The notes below the pieces were generated by a model. That model was not told the DNA's origin. It did no database searches and saw only the letters and a list, made by a program, of their open reading frames with translations. A program made the translations under genes and the position numbers. From positions 1,674,001 to 1,738,000 of the forward strand of contig CM076269.1 of the NCBI GenBank assembly GCA_038380795.1: a DNA stretch of 64,000 bases, written 5' to 3'. Each line of letters begins with the position of its first letter. Position 1 is the stretch's first letter. Of this stretch, positions 50,101-62,105 are shown one piece after another. The DNA is from Pyrocephalus nanus. Lineage: Eukaryota; Chordata; Aves; Passeriformes; Tyrannidae.

Positions 50101-52768
50101 TAAGAATCAAGGGAAATATTCTGACCTTATAACCATTTAAACAAAGGGGGATCTTTATGGAATAACTACAGTTCCATTGACATGAACATCAGCCAGTATG
50201 CATCCGAAGGCAGAATTTCTCTATGACACAAAATTATCAAAATAATAAAGTCTTAAAAAGCTATATGAATTCCCACCAGGTACTCCAAGCTCTCTTTTTC
50301 TTTTTTTTTTTTCCTTTGACAGATTATAAAGCAGAATCCAAACTGATTATTAAGACCAGTACAGTTGATACTGTCTTAATTTTAATTTATCTTAAACAGT
50401 GAATGCCATACCTGCGTGAGTTAGGCATAACACAGGAGATGTGGACTCCCAAACCCTGGATATTAATTTTTCACTGAGCTCTCAGTGCACTAGATATTTT
50501 TCTAATGACAGATAGTTTAAGCAGGTACTATAATGCAGCAGCCCCAAACAGTGTCAATAAGGATTGAAGGGATTTGGAAAGTGAGGATTGTCATTGACCT
50601 TTGGAAATGTATTACTGAATCAGCTCTTTTCTTCTTCTGTAATCAGCTAATTTATGTCACTTATGCCAACAGTAAACACCTACACCCGGGAAAAAGAGCA
50701 TTCCTAAACTGCTGTCAGCATTATAAACAAAGTTACACAATTCACTTTGAAAGACAGGGAACGTAAATGTAATATGCAACTAGAAAAGTGGTCTACCCCT
50801 CCAACTTCCAGCTGAGCCCACAGCTATTGATGTTATCCCCAAACATCTGTATCTCCTTGGGCTCAGGCTGCAAGCTCCAAACAAAAGTCTCTGCTATTGT
50901 TGGGAGTTATCTCCTAATAGTAGCAGGATCAAAAGAAAAACTTTCTGCTACTTTTTGCTCCTGGCTGTGTCCTAAACCAACATTTGTAGTCATGGGAAAA
51001 AAAGATCAAAAAATCTGCTTTTCAGAGAAGTGAAATAACGGTTGTGAAAGGCATTGACTCGACAGATCTAAAGATTGAAATTCCTTACTTTTGTGATACC
51101 GATCGTTGGTGACTCTTAAGATTCTCAGTTCATTGCAATTTGGGTACATATCCCTTTATGAATCCAGGAATTCATGTGTGCAGGAATTCATCCAGGCAGT
51201 TCAGCAGTTTTTTTACCTCCATTGTGACTCAGAAGGGGCCATGTCCAGAGCGGGTCTGCTTCGCTGTGATAGCAGTTCTGTAACAGAGACCTGCAGTACT
51301 GGGACATCTCAGAGCTGAGGCTACAACAAACAGCGAAATATTTTGGTCTCCAGCTGCTCAGTAACAATTTAAAATCAAAGATCTTCTAATCCCATATCAT
51401 CTCCACACTATCACTTGACTCCTTGTTGTGTAATGTAGAATAATTTCATTCCTTCCAGAACTGGCATGTCCTGTTGTGAGAAATGCAAAAAAACTGCACC
51501 AGTTCCAGCCCTGGTCTTTTCCTAAACTTAATCACACTTTTCAGTAAAGTTTTGCTTGATTTCATCCCTTCTCCTCCATGTCTAAAATCTGCTATGGAGT
51601 ATCATCTAAATTGCAACTCTCTAAGGTCAGTCCAATCTCTGGTTATTCATAATTAGGTGCCAACAGAATTTGTATCATGTTGAAATAAGTGAACAAACCG
51701 TGTCAAAGCTATGGGACTCCCGGAAACTTTAATTAAAATTTAATATCATGTCATATTACTTGAAATATTTACAGCAAACATCTATATATGTCCACTGAAA
51801 TGCATGTTAACATCTCTCAGTTGTTCTATAGTATTACAAGCATGAAACAGGCTTCTAATCACGCTTAGAGGGTGATTATGTATAAAAGCTGATGACTGCA
51901 CTTGTGAGAGGCATCTCAATTTTTAATATCTGAGAATTCAGCGGGGATTACGATCCTGCTGATCCTTTTATGTATCTGAAGAAATTCTCACATATTAAAA
52001 ACTCCAAAATGTTGCAGTTTACCACTTTCAGCTTGCCTCTTGCTCAAAGTGTAAATTTTAGCCAAATTCTGTGAGAATTCAGAAATGCTTAAAAAACTTC
52101 TGCCTGCGAACAACAATACTCTGAGTAAATAAAACCTCTAACCTTTACTAGCATACTCTCACCTAAACCATTTAAAGGGGTCACTAGTGGGAATTCGAAT
52201 ATTAGGGAAGTCCTTTGGCTGAAAACTCTATTCAGACCCTTTCAAGGTGGCATTTAAACAGTTAAATGCAAATGGATATTTGTCAATTGATTCACTCTAA
52301 CCTGTAGCTGCAGTACAGTATTTGTCTCTGGTGCTAGTGCATTAAATCCATCTATGTGTCTATCTATAGGATTATTTTGCAATTATTCATTAAAGATTTT
52401 CTTGCAGTTCTACAAATTTGAGGCAGTTTCCTGCAGACATGGGGCTGGTATGGTGTTCTAAACAAACCCCAGTTGAAAACACTGCTGGGAGTCTTATTCC
52501 CCAGGACAAGAACTAGAAAGTCAAAAATCACTACTAATGTAGATGAAGTAACTCCAAATGGTTGAGGGATTTTTCAAAGGTTTTTTATTTTATTCTAATG
52601 GCCTTGCAGCTCACATAGACAACAATTTGTAGAGTCCTGTTGTTTTCAGACAAAGTACTTGGAGGAATGATGGTGGTGAGAATTTAAACCGAAGGGTGCA
52701 TTGCACTAGGGTTACATAACAGCGTTATACCATTCCATCTATTTACAGAAGAGCATCTTTAGCAATGT
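44119..52768. other. AT-rich unique DNA, no gene seen
   Basis: Frames of 60-107 codons occur, none with a recognisable domain. A modestly GC-richer patch at 47150-47920 carries short overlapping frames only. A-runs occur near 44172-44189, 44779-44793 and 45289-45303. The 48390-48650 stretch looks like a conserved non-coding element by motif content. Confidence 0.5.
45763..45837 (+). repeat. Direct duplication of a ~32-bp unit, 43-bp spacing
   Basis: The words 'actccatattgata' and 'ttatcactgatttt' recur in the same order at 45763-45794 and 45806-45837, with about three mismatches over 32 bp. It is a local, fairly young tandem duplication. Confidence 0.9.
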
Positions 52769-53332
52769 TTGCCATGCAGTGAGCCACGCTCTGGGCTTCA
52801 CCTGGAGCTGTTCGAGCACAGATCCAGCCCCAGAGCTCCCTTTTTGATGGCGGCGACTGAAATGCAAACAGCGCGGGAAGAGACGTCCCTGGAGAGCTCA
52901 CACGCAGAACGGGTTGTTGTTCTTCCTTTTGAGAGGGCAGGCAGCATTTCCATGGGCTGGAGCACTCGAATCAGGCAGTTGGTCACAATGGGCCAGCCAA
53001 GGAAAGGCTGCTCTGCCCTTTGCCTTGGCCTTGCTGCCGAGGAAGTGGGAACTGGGGGGTTGTCCATGTCCCAGCTCTCTTCCAGGTATTCCTCTGCTCT
53101 GCTCTCTGCTTTCTCTTGCTTTTCTTTGTGCCTGGGACGTGGGGGTGGCAGCAGAATTAGTGTGTCAGTAGGATTTTATCCCAGTAGTATTTACTCACCT
53201 CACACCTCATTGGAGGTGACTCCCAGCACACACTTGTGCAGGAGATGCTGGCTTGTCCTGTCAAGGCTGACAGCAGTTCTACTGCAGCCAATCCCAAACT
53301 GCTTTGAAAAGTGCCATATTTCTTTTTGGTAG
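52769..53332 (+). other. GC-richer patch with the window's longest open frame (187 codons)
   Basis: An ATG at 52769 opens a 187-codon frame to a stop at 53330-53332. The product is rich in S, L, R and G, has no signal peptide, membrane segment or domain I recognise, and lies in a patch with raised GC and about a dozen CpGs in its first 400 bp. Two other frames (85 codons plus, 89 codons minus) overlap it. Long chance frames are expected in GC-richer DNA because stop codons are rarer, so coding is unlikely. A GATGGCGGC word near 52848 resembles a YY1 site, which could fit a regulatory or lncRNA role. This is weak. Confidence 0.3.
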
Positions 53333-55521
53333 GTGGTCAAGTATAAACTACTGAACCAGAACAGACAGGTAAACACTTTCTGTGGAAATTATGTTTTCAG
53401 AGAGGATTTTACTGGAGTATTTTGTTCTCTTTACCCAGTATCTACCAAATCTTCACTTCTTCCTTGGTGTCCACACATTTTTTTTCTGTGCAATATCTCC
53501 CATTTCAAAACATCTTCCCATTAAAAAGACTATTTTGTGATTGGTATATTAAGTTACAGTACTACTTTGCAAAGCCTGTTTCAATGTTTATCATGTATCT
53601 TTGACAATGTAAGGCTCTCCATGTCATCATTATTGTTATTATTAACAAAGGGTGAGTTACAGAAATATTCTGAAAACTGTTCTCCAGAACTGGGCCTCCA
53701 GACAGCTTTACTAAGATAAAAGTTTGGCATTAGGAGTTGTTGAATAAAAAATCTTATGCAATTCACTTTCTTAAGAAATTTGAAGGACAACTGGATGGGC
53801 ATTAAGCAAACAGGTTTGGTAATATTATTTCATTACTTCTGACAGAATGGAAAGCCCTCAATAAAAGATGAGTCATGACAGCCAAATCATTTTGTATTTG
53901 CTGTCTCAGATAATTTAATAATTTTTTCCACTTCTATTCTTCCCTGATTCACCACAGAAGGGATAATTTTTGTACGACAGAACCTTTTTCTTTTAATTTC
54001 AGGTCCTGCAATATCATTGAAGTGTCATGGTGACACTTTTTTTTTTTGTTGTTTTGTTCCTGTTTTGAGACAGAATGACTATTTGTTTTAATGCTTTATT
54101 TTATTTTCTGTTATTTGAAACAAAAGTTGCTTACATAGCATTATTTACCTAACTGTGAGAACTCTTGGTGATTTTTCTCTGAAATAATTTTTACCCAACC
54201 TAGAACTGTGAGTTGTAAATTAGCTTTTATCCAGATCTTTCTCTAGTACCAGTGAATGCAGTACATTTTCCTCAGATTTCACTTTTTTAAAAAGTTGTAA
54301 CCAGAGTACCAGAAAGTCTGCAAGCAAAATATAACATAATAATATAATTACAACCATTTTCAATAAGTCAGCACTTCTTTTAGTTTTTGTTTTCCCTTCT
54401 GAACAAAAGCAATGCAGGCAATTATTTTAAATTGGGTTACATGAGAATATTATTTGTGTAACAGAAAGAGGTTTCTTATTGTAATTAACTTTAATGGATC
54501 TTGCTCTGGAGATGAACAGAATCAGTCTTGAAAGCGGTAGGTATCTCCAACTGCAGGTATGTAGTACAACTCTCCAAAAAAGGTCTTTCTTTAGATACAG
54601 ATGTGCATACAAATGTTTCAGAATTTGTTGTTTGGGTTTTTTTCCGAGTTTTCCAATTTCATTAAATCCCTTAGATTTGGGTAATTTTTTTTCTTTGCTA
54701 AGGATAAATCTTTCAACATATTGCATGCTGCTGCTTTAAAGAACATTGACTGAAAAATTGCCACATTGACACTGAACTCAAAAAAATCCCTCTTAACCCC
54801 AAAAATTTAGTCACAGAGACATTAATTTTTAAATTTAATTTGTCTTCGAATGATCTTGTAATTGGAATGTTTGTGGCTCTTGAATGTTTGCATTTGGTAG
54901 TCCTCATATAAATAAAATAGAAGAAATTATGTTCATGCTAATAGAAATGTTAAGACAAGGAAAAAATGGTGTATGAGCAAAAAATAACAGAGTTGGAAAT
55001 GTTTTAGAAAGGGAGAGATGCACTGACCAAAACAATACGAGTTTTGGTGGGAGACAGTAGAAAAACTGGTCAAGATGCTTAACAAAAGGAAAAGAAGAGA
55101 TAGGGAAACCACAAAAATACATACACAGGAAAAACAGATCATTTTAAGTGGTACAGGTGGTTGGGGCTCAGAAAGAGAGCAAAGAATTAAACTGCATTTC
55201 TGGCAGTGTCTTCTTTTCCCTTTGCAAAAGGATTGGGAGCTGAAGGTAGAAAACACACAAATAAAAACTTAAAATTCTCAGCAGGAGAAAATACACAGAT
55301 AAAGTTTCATACCAGACATAATCAGTATTACTGATTAATCTAAACAGCATGAAAGTTTACTCCAATCTGAGCACAGAGAGAGGGAAAAGAATATTGACAT
55401 GGAGGTAACTTTAAAATCAGGCAGAACTTAAAAAAACTGTATTTAGAAAGTGCCTTTGGGAGCTGTTGCTGAAAATTTCTTTCTTTTTGTTAAGCATTAT
55501 TTTCTTCTGTTCCTGGACAAG
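53333..55521. other. AT-rich unique DNA, no gene seen
   Basis: Only short frames without domains. No clear interspersed repeats. Confidence 0.55.
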
Positions 55522-55771
55522 AGGGCTCGGTCTTAAGCTGTGCCAGGGGAGGTTTGGGTTGGACATCAGGAAGAAATAAATTTTTTACAGAGATTGATCA
55601 GCCATTGGAAGGGGCTGCCCAGGGAGGGAGTGGATTCCCCGTCCCTGGAGGTGTTTCAGGTGAGATTGGATGTGGCATCAGTGCCATGGGCTGGGAACCA
55701 CGGCAGGGCTGGATCAAGGGTTGGACTTGATGGCTTTTCCAACCTGGTTGATTCTGTGATTCTCTGATTCA
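55522..55771 (+). repeat. CR1 LINE 3' fragment, ~250 bp
   Basis: The longest recognisable CR1 copy. In order it has 'gctgtgccaggggaggtttg', 'ggttggacatcaggaagaaa', 'ggaaggggctgcccaggg', 'ccgtccctggaggtgtttca', 'gggttggacttgatggc', 'ttttccaacctggttgat' and the octamer end 'tctgtgattctctgattc'. The wording resembles CR1 subfamilies common in songbirds and relatives. The 75-codon frame across it is a by-product of the repeat. Confidence 0.96.
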
Positions 55772-58186
55772 TCTTCTTTCACCTGAGAGATTTAGGCTAA
55801 ACCTTCCAGGTGACAATGAGCCCTAGCTACAGAGAAATGGAGGTGATACTCATCCTAAGTGACCAGGCTCCCCAACCAGGAGCATAGTCACATCATCACA
55901 GAACATCTGGTCACCCTGCATCAGTCTGGAGGGAGCTGTGCTGCATTTCTGAGAGTCCCTACATTGTGCAATTAAAGTCAAGTGTTTCATTGCATCTCCA
56001 CTGGCCATGTACACTCACCCTTACAGAGCCCTCCCAGGACACTGCTGAGCTTGGCTGCTGTTAATCACAGTTGTCACTCACTGATTCCGTGTCACTGATG
56101 GAGCATCTTGCCCAACACTTCAGCAACACTTGCCAGGGCCATCATTTTTCTTACTCTGATCTAACTTTTTATCGATCCTCTCCTGAGAGGAACAGCACCC
56201 CTCGCAGCTTTATGGGACCATTCCAACAATCCAAGAATGATTTATACTGCCCTTCAGGAAAAAGGCAGCAGGACTTGTTACTCTCATGCTGAGATTTCCC
56301 TGAGATCTCAAGCTATCAAAATACTAAACACAAGCCAGAATGTACTCGAGTAGTGGAAAGCACTGCAAAAGTTTATGGTATTATTAGGCTTCATGTTATA
56401 ATTGGGTGATGCTTCCACTTAACATGCAATTTATTTTATTCAATATTGATAAGATTTAATGGATGATGTATTTGATTCGAGGCTTTGATACAAATGTAGA
56501 GTCTTAATTAACAAGTGATATATTTGATGCAGTGAATAATGCATCTGATTTAATAGAGGATGCACTCTATCTGCAGCTGAAGGTGATTGGTCTTTTTAGT
56601 GAGAGATTAATTCATTTCAGAAGATGATGTATCACTTTCCATATGAACTAAATCAAATTTTTAATACATTTTTTTTTCAGTGTGCAAAGTAGCACAAGGA
56701 ACAAGTTTGCCCTCAAGTGGACTTCAAAGGCAGATCATACCTTCAAGGCACCAGGCAGGTTGAATCTGTGGTTAATTCATTCATGTTATGATAGGGGTGG
56801 AACAAAGTTCTAATAAGCCACTGACTTTTCAATCAACCTTTGCTTTATTTCTAAGTAAAATTATATTAAGTTTATTTAATTAGAGATCATAAAAGTGTAA
56901 TAATTTATTTAAAGGGATTGAAAGTAATTCTTGAAAGATTCAAGGTGCAAAAGGTAATTCAATTTGAGTCACTGAGGATGTAATAGAAAAGAGATGACAT
57001 ATTTAAACATGCATTTTCCTCAAGTCACAAAAAAAAAAAAAAAAGGGCAAATTTTACAACATGTACTTCAACTTTACAAATTCATCCCATCAACAGCAGT
57101 GCTTTTACACCTTTTAACTTTGGGAAACTGCTACTTTTTTCCTAAATCATCAGAAAGAGTCAATGGGAGGGCTCCAGTTTACACCACTGGAGTTTTCAGC
57201 TCCTGTACAGAGAAAACTAACCAGGTTTATATCACACTGAAAACACAGGATGGCTACATGGAGTCAATATTTCATTTACACTTTCTGTAATGTGAAACCT
57301 CTGTGTTCTCTTATTATTCTATCAAGCCTTTATTTTTTCTGTTCACAGCTCCATAAATTCAATACTCCAGGCTTTTAATCTAATTTGTTGACAAGTGAAA
57401 ATGACCTAGGTTCAAGACAATGCCAGCTAGGTTTTTTTAAATTACATATTTAGAACTATAAAAGTATTAGGACATGCATATATAACCCAATGAGATTATA
57501 ATGGCTGTCATACCAGTACATAATATTCCTAGGAATTTAATTATAAACATCTGACTGTTCGGTATTTAAACAGGAAAATGACTGTTTAAGCACTATGCAG
57601 TTAAAGAATAATAAACCTTCTGGCATATTCTTAATTCAAATGATGCACTCAAAAATAGAATTAAAAGAGATTCACCAGCAATGAAAACTATTCAGAGGTA
57701 AACTGATTTTGTCTTTCTGAACATATGATGGATCTTATTGTCTTGGAGGCATACATGGCGTTTAGTGCATGCCAAAAATACAAGCTAGAAGTAAAGCAAG
57801 AAAAAATATTTTTATTTTTAATCCTCGTTTCAATTTTTCAGCCCAAAGTAAAATCTCCCTCTGAATCACAACAAAAGACTTTGATAATGATAAAAACATA
57901 GCTTAATTTCAAACCAAAAATGTGGATCATACAGAATTACGTTTTTCACAGCATAAAAAAAATATGTACATCTTAATGATGATTTTAGATCTTTTCTGAA
58001 ATCTGAGCTATCCAGAACTTAGCTCTCCCTAACTACAGATTCAAGCTCTTATGCTCCCCTTTTCAGTGATCAAAACATATTAACCACAAAGTTCTGAAGA
58101 GATTTATACTATGCAATGGCAGGTGCAGATATTATCTATATCATACATGGTAAATGATTCAAGCTGCTGATTTAAGGATGAAACCT
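55772..58186. other. AT-rich unique DNA, no gene seen
   Basis: No gene recognised. The stretch 56390-56640 is a candidate conserved non-coding element. An A run of ~16 bases lies at about 57029-57044. Frames of up to 98 codons have no domain. Confidence 0.5.
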
Positions 58187-58281
58187 GGGCTAGTGGAAGG
58201 TGTCCTTGGCCATGGCAGGGAGTTGGAACTGGATGATCTTTAAGATCCTTTCCAGCCCAAAGCATTCTGTGATTCTGTTAG
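58187..58281 (+). repeat. CR1 LINE 3' tail
   Basis: The segment reads 'gggctagtggaaggtgtcc', 'ttggccatggcagggagttg', 'gaactggatgatctttaag', 'atcctttccagcccaaagc' and 'attctgtgattctgttag', which is a complete CR1 terminus with octamer units. It is 5'-truncated to ~95 bp. Confidence 0.95.
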
Positions 58282-58290
58282 TTTACCCTG

Positions 58291-58345
58291 AAAATGATAA
58301 AATGTAAAATTCAAAATTAAAATTAAAATTCAAAATTAAAGGAAC
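58291..58345 (+). repeat. AT-rich short tandem repeat (AAATT-type)
   Basis: Repeated 'aaaattcaaaattaaaatt' words directly follow the CR1 tail. It may have grown from an A-rich tip or be an independent microsatellite. Confidence 0.75.
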
Positions 58346-59605
58346 TTTAATTTTTAAGTATTTATCTTTCCAATCTAAAATTCATCTATTGAGAGCTTTT
58401 ATAAGGAAGGACATTTCATTGTTAATGATTTCATAGCTAGAAAGGATAAAGCTGAGTTCTTCTATTAGCTTTTCTTATTTAATTTCCCCAAACTTTGTGT
58501 CTATCCCAGTGACCTGAACTGTGAGGGGTCGCTTACAATGGAATTATCAATACTCTTGAAATTTTAAAAATTCAGATCTTAGTGAATGACAAAGTCTTAT
58601 GATCTCATGATACATTTTATCTGATATGCTTTACCAGATGCTGTAGAATTTCCAAACACAAAGCTTTAAGTTGAAGTTAAGACTTTGATTTACACCAAGA
58701 ATCAACAGAAAAATTAAAAAAACACACTGCAGTTAGAAGACAGAAAAATGGTCTTTCAGTAGAAAATGGACTATTGGACTTCTGCTCCCAACTTTCTCCC
58801 TGACTTCCTGCACATCCTTAAACAAGCCAGAATTTTTCTGAGAATAATCAATATGTTTCAATGGAGGGGAATCAGGCTAAGATTTTTGCATTATTATCCT
58901 GATCTGCAGTCATGGATATTGAAAGGGAAATTTGGGGACTTCTGACTTTTCCTCCATCATTTTAGGGGAATAATTCTGACACAAAGCTTATGTAATCAAT
59001 TTTCCTTTTAAAGGTAATTACACAGTTAAAATAATCAGAGAGTGGGCATTGGGTTTTCATTCTGTTTTCAAAGCACTGGGCATCCACTTTTCATGTGGAT
59101 ATTTGAGAATATGCCAGTCCAGGCTCTGATTTCCTCCAGCCTGTCCAATATCTTGGTTTTTCATCTCTATGACAGTAATTTAACCCTATCTTGGCGTGGC
59201 TGGTTAATGGATAACTACAGAGGCAAATAGCCACCTGTAAAATGCCTAAATTTTCTGACCAAAAAATGAGCATTGATTCCTCATCAGCTGCAGGTTGTTC
59301 TTTACAAACAGCTGAGGAGTCCTCTCTAGAGACAAAGCGAGTCTCATGCTACAATAAGGTGAGAGATCTTTTCCTTTTTGCTCTTGGCCATGAATAAATC
59401 ATATTTCACCCTCCTCTTTGAGAAGATTCATTTGACTGACCAGGTCAGAGGCTAGAAGGTAGCAGAGAAGCTTCATGATTCAGTATGTTTTGTTAACACA
59501 TCTAAGAGAATTTATTTCCCAGTGACCCTCATGAAGTTTGTAAGATGCTTTTCATGTTCCCAGTATGGAGAACAAAAGTCTCTCATTCATTTTAATTAAT
59601 CTCTA
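58346..59605. other. AT-rich unique DNA, no gene seen
   Basis: Frames of 60-62 codons only. No repeat that I can name. Confidence 0.5.
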
Positions 59606-59684
59606 TCCTACAGAGAAAAAGAAAGAGGGAGTTATATCCATTCAAGATCACATAATGTCATGAAGACAGCAGAAGAACGAACAA
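59606..59684 (-). repeat. Probable MIR-type SINE remnant
   Basis: On the plus strand, 'tcctacagagaaaaagaaag', 'gagttatatccattcaagat', 'cacataatgtcatgaagac' and 'agcagaagaacgaac' align in order with the reverse complement of MIR (tacagatgaggaaactgag, gtgacttgcccaaggtcac, acagctagtgagtggcag, agccaggattcgaac). It is more diverged than the two better MIR copies, so the call is tentative. Confidence 0.45.
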
Positions 59685-60159
59685 GTTTTATGGCCCAGTT
59701 TATCATCTATGACTTTGACTATTACCTTCTTTGAAATTTAGGTTCATAGTGTAATAGTAAATTATTCATTTCAGGCATGTGTCGATGAGCATGAAAGCCT
59801 CACACCCATTGCCCAAAAACACCCAATGAGAGACGAACAAAGTAACATTTTTTTCAAGTTCCAGAGCCCAATACTTGTTCCCCGCTAGAATTTCCAGAAA
59901 TAATCACTTGTTTGAAAACGAATCCCTATTATGCATGATAGCAAGAAATAGGCATTGACAGCAGGGTACAGAGGTCACCACTCACCCCTTTTGCCTTCAC
60001 TGTGGTTTGGCAGGTGTGTTCAACTGCTGGGCAAAGCTTTGAAAGGGTTTGTAAAGCCTGAGCGCTGTTGCTTCTCAGTGTGACAGGTTTGTATCAATTA
60101 TAAATGACATGAAATAAAAACACCTTTAACTCGCTCCAGGTTAAGAGTAGCCTTGATAG

Positions 60160-60228
60160 TTTCTGTGACCCTGGGTAAATCACTAGAAGTTATTTTCATG
60201 CTATATTCATGTGGAAATATTAGAATAC
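60160..60228 (+). repeat. Possible MIR-type SINE fragment
   Basis: 'ctgtgaccctgggtaaatca' followed by 'ctagaagttattttcatgct' resembles the MIR centre (tgtgaccttgggcaagtcac, ttaac). Similarity beyond that is weak. Confidence 0.35.
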
Positions 60229-60921
60229 TAATTTTTCCTTCTCAGAAGCTCCAACATGCTCGATATCCAAATGTGCTTTCCAAACAAAGTCTGTTAGTTG
60301 GTGGGTTTTTTTTGGTCTAAGATTAATATTTTCTCCTGATTGTCTTCCAGCAATATCTCTATCTTGCTTTTATGTTCCTTCATACATAAAAAGACCCCAA
60401 AGTATTCCCCAGAAATCTTATACTTTAAGACCTAGAAGCTCCTGCTGAACAGAGGAAAGGATTCCTACTTGACTGGCAGCACTGGGTATTATTTCCCACT
60501 CTCTGAATTTTAATGCAACTGAGTCCAGGTGGAACGACAAGTTTCAGTGTTACAAAGTCTGATAATTGACAAGTGTGGATAATGTTTGCTCCATCTGATG
60601 AATAAAAAAGAAAAGAGCTTCATTTTAGAGGAAAAAAAAGGTGATTTTAGTGTAACTGTAATCAAGACAATTACATGCTTCCACTGGTGCTAACCAAAAG
60701 CAGAAAGTAACATAAAAAATGCTTTACATAAATTTTGAATCACATTTTGAAAGAATGAAATTTTTAAAGAAAAAAAACACACTCTAGATATCAGATAATC
60801 TCTGCTTATCCTTGGAAATACTACAGGACTACAGAATTTATAAACTCCTAATATTTACTAAATTTATACAATTTATAAAATAAGTAGTTGATAAAATATT
60901 GATTGCTGCTATAAAACTTAC

Positions 60922-60930
60922 CTGTCTGCC
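60922..60930 (-). other. Possible 9-nt microexon with strong splice signals
   Basis: On the minus strand, a branch-point-like CTGAT and a T-rich tract lead to an acceptor 'catttatttcag'. Nine bases follow (GGCAGACAG, reading Gly-Arg-Gln in frame), then a perfect donor CAG|GTAAGT. Nine-nucleotide exons exist in vertebrate neural genes. I cannot identify a parent gene, and pseudo-exons outnumber real ones in any genome. Confidence 0.2.
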
Positions 60931-61481
60931 CTGAAATAAATGTTATCAGCATCTCCAGTTGTTCTTTACTGCTGATAAGGATACTTCAAATTGATAGTGA
61001 ACTGTGTTACCATTTAAAAGGAAAGGCCCTCTGGATTAGCAAAACATTGGTATTTATTTTGATGCAGCATATTTTGGACACGGTTCTTTTCCCCAGCTGG
61101 AGGTACTCGTTGATGAAAATTTACTTCTGTGTATCAAACCAAAGTGTTGGAGGAGGGGGGATGTTCTGTGATGTTCAGCCAGGGGCACAGAACAGACACT
61201 CTAAACCAGGTCCTGTAGAATTGCAAACTATGCCAGACAACTACAAGTGCAACCTCAGTTCCTTCACAATTTTCCCAAAAATTGTGCTGGAGCCAGAGGG
61301 AACCTGGTTTTTTTCGAAGTTTTTTTTTTTTTTTAAATACAAGCTGTTCAGTGACTCCTCTTTGCAGCCCAGAGCAAACAGCAGGACAGGGGAATGGGGC
61401 AGGGATGGATCTGCCTGGCTTTTCCTGCACCACAGGGACAGCCTATCCCCCATCGACACTGAGCAGATCCCTGACTGAGTG
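60931..61481. other. Unique DNA, no gene seen
   Basis: A 143-codon plus frame (61047-61478) and a 99-codon minus frame overlap through a T/A run at 61320-61334, which gives FFFFF/KKKKK artefacts. No domain is seen. The right side may already belong to the LTR-like element that ends at 62105. Confidence 0.45.
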
Positions 61482-61535
61482 TTTTGGTTGTCTGAGTTTT
61501 GGGTTGGTTTGGGGTTTTTTTGAATGTTTTGGTTA
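61482..61535 (+). repeat. G/T-rich low-complexity tract
   Basis: TTTTGG, GGTTTGGGG and related words occur with almost no C or A. It is the same style as the tracts at 22960-23027 and 42206-42302. Confidence 0.75.
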
Positions 61536-61556
61536 TCTGAGTCCTTTTGGTCCATG

Positions 61557-62105
61557 CTGTTAATTCTAATTCAGGGTGTACCAAAGAGAAGAGCGTTGAG
61601 TGATCAAGGAAGGGACAGTGTGGCTGGCACATTCTGGGACTCAGAACAGTTTGAGTAGTGGAGACAAAGAGAGAGTTCCCAAAAGCTACCCAACATCATC
61701 AAACCTCACACAGGTGCAAATGGGCTTTGAAACCCTAATTAGGGCCCCTCCCCTCTGGGTTTTCACTCACTGATGGGGGCTGAGCTCGTGCTCTGCCCAG
61801 CTGTGTGCAGGTTGGGATGATTGTCCGGGCTGGGGTCCTGTAGTCACTCCTGTCCCAGCCCCTGCTCCCAGCAGGGTGTGACAATCCTGGCACTGCAGAG
61901 CCCCCCCTGTGCTCTGGGGCTCTTCCCCCACACTCTGGTGGTCGTGACAGTGCTTTGAGGGTTCCCTTGGAGGGACTTGGCACAGCCCCTGTATCTAAAT
62001 GTGGGTTTGGACTACCATGAAGCAATACTGTAAGTAGAATCACTTTATTAAATCTTCTTTTCTTGCCTGCGTTGTTATTATGGGGACCAAATTTTGTATC
62101 CCTAC
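61557..62105 (+). mobile_element. Probable solo LTR of an avian endogenous retrovirus
   Basis: The 3' part looks like an avian ERV LTR. An ATTAAA polyadenylation-type hexamer (62047-62052) lies ~55 bp before a terminal CA (62104-62105), with a 'cttcttttcttgcctgc', 'gttgttattatggggacc' and 'aaattttgtatcccta' stretch between, which I associate with ERVL-like bird LTRs. The body (61700-61990) is GC-richer than its surroundings, as LTR U3/R regions often are. No primer-binding site, gag or pol follows, so it would be a solo LTR. The 5' edge is uncertain: TG at 61558-61559 is one option. No clean target-site duplication was found. The 127-codon minus frame here is a by-product. Confidence 0.5.

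Noticed and set aside
47715..59211. Identical 17-bp word TGGCGTGGCTGGTTAAT near 47717 and 59193
   Set aside because: Flanks do not match at all. One 17-bp coincidence in 64 kb is unlikely but possible, and it does not define a repeat.
61047..61478. 143-codon open frame
   Set aside because: It contains a phenylalanine run from a T homopolymer, is overlapped by minus-strand frames and has no domain.
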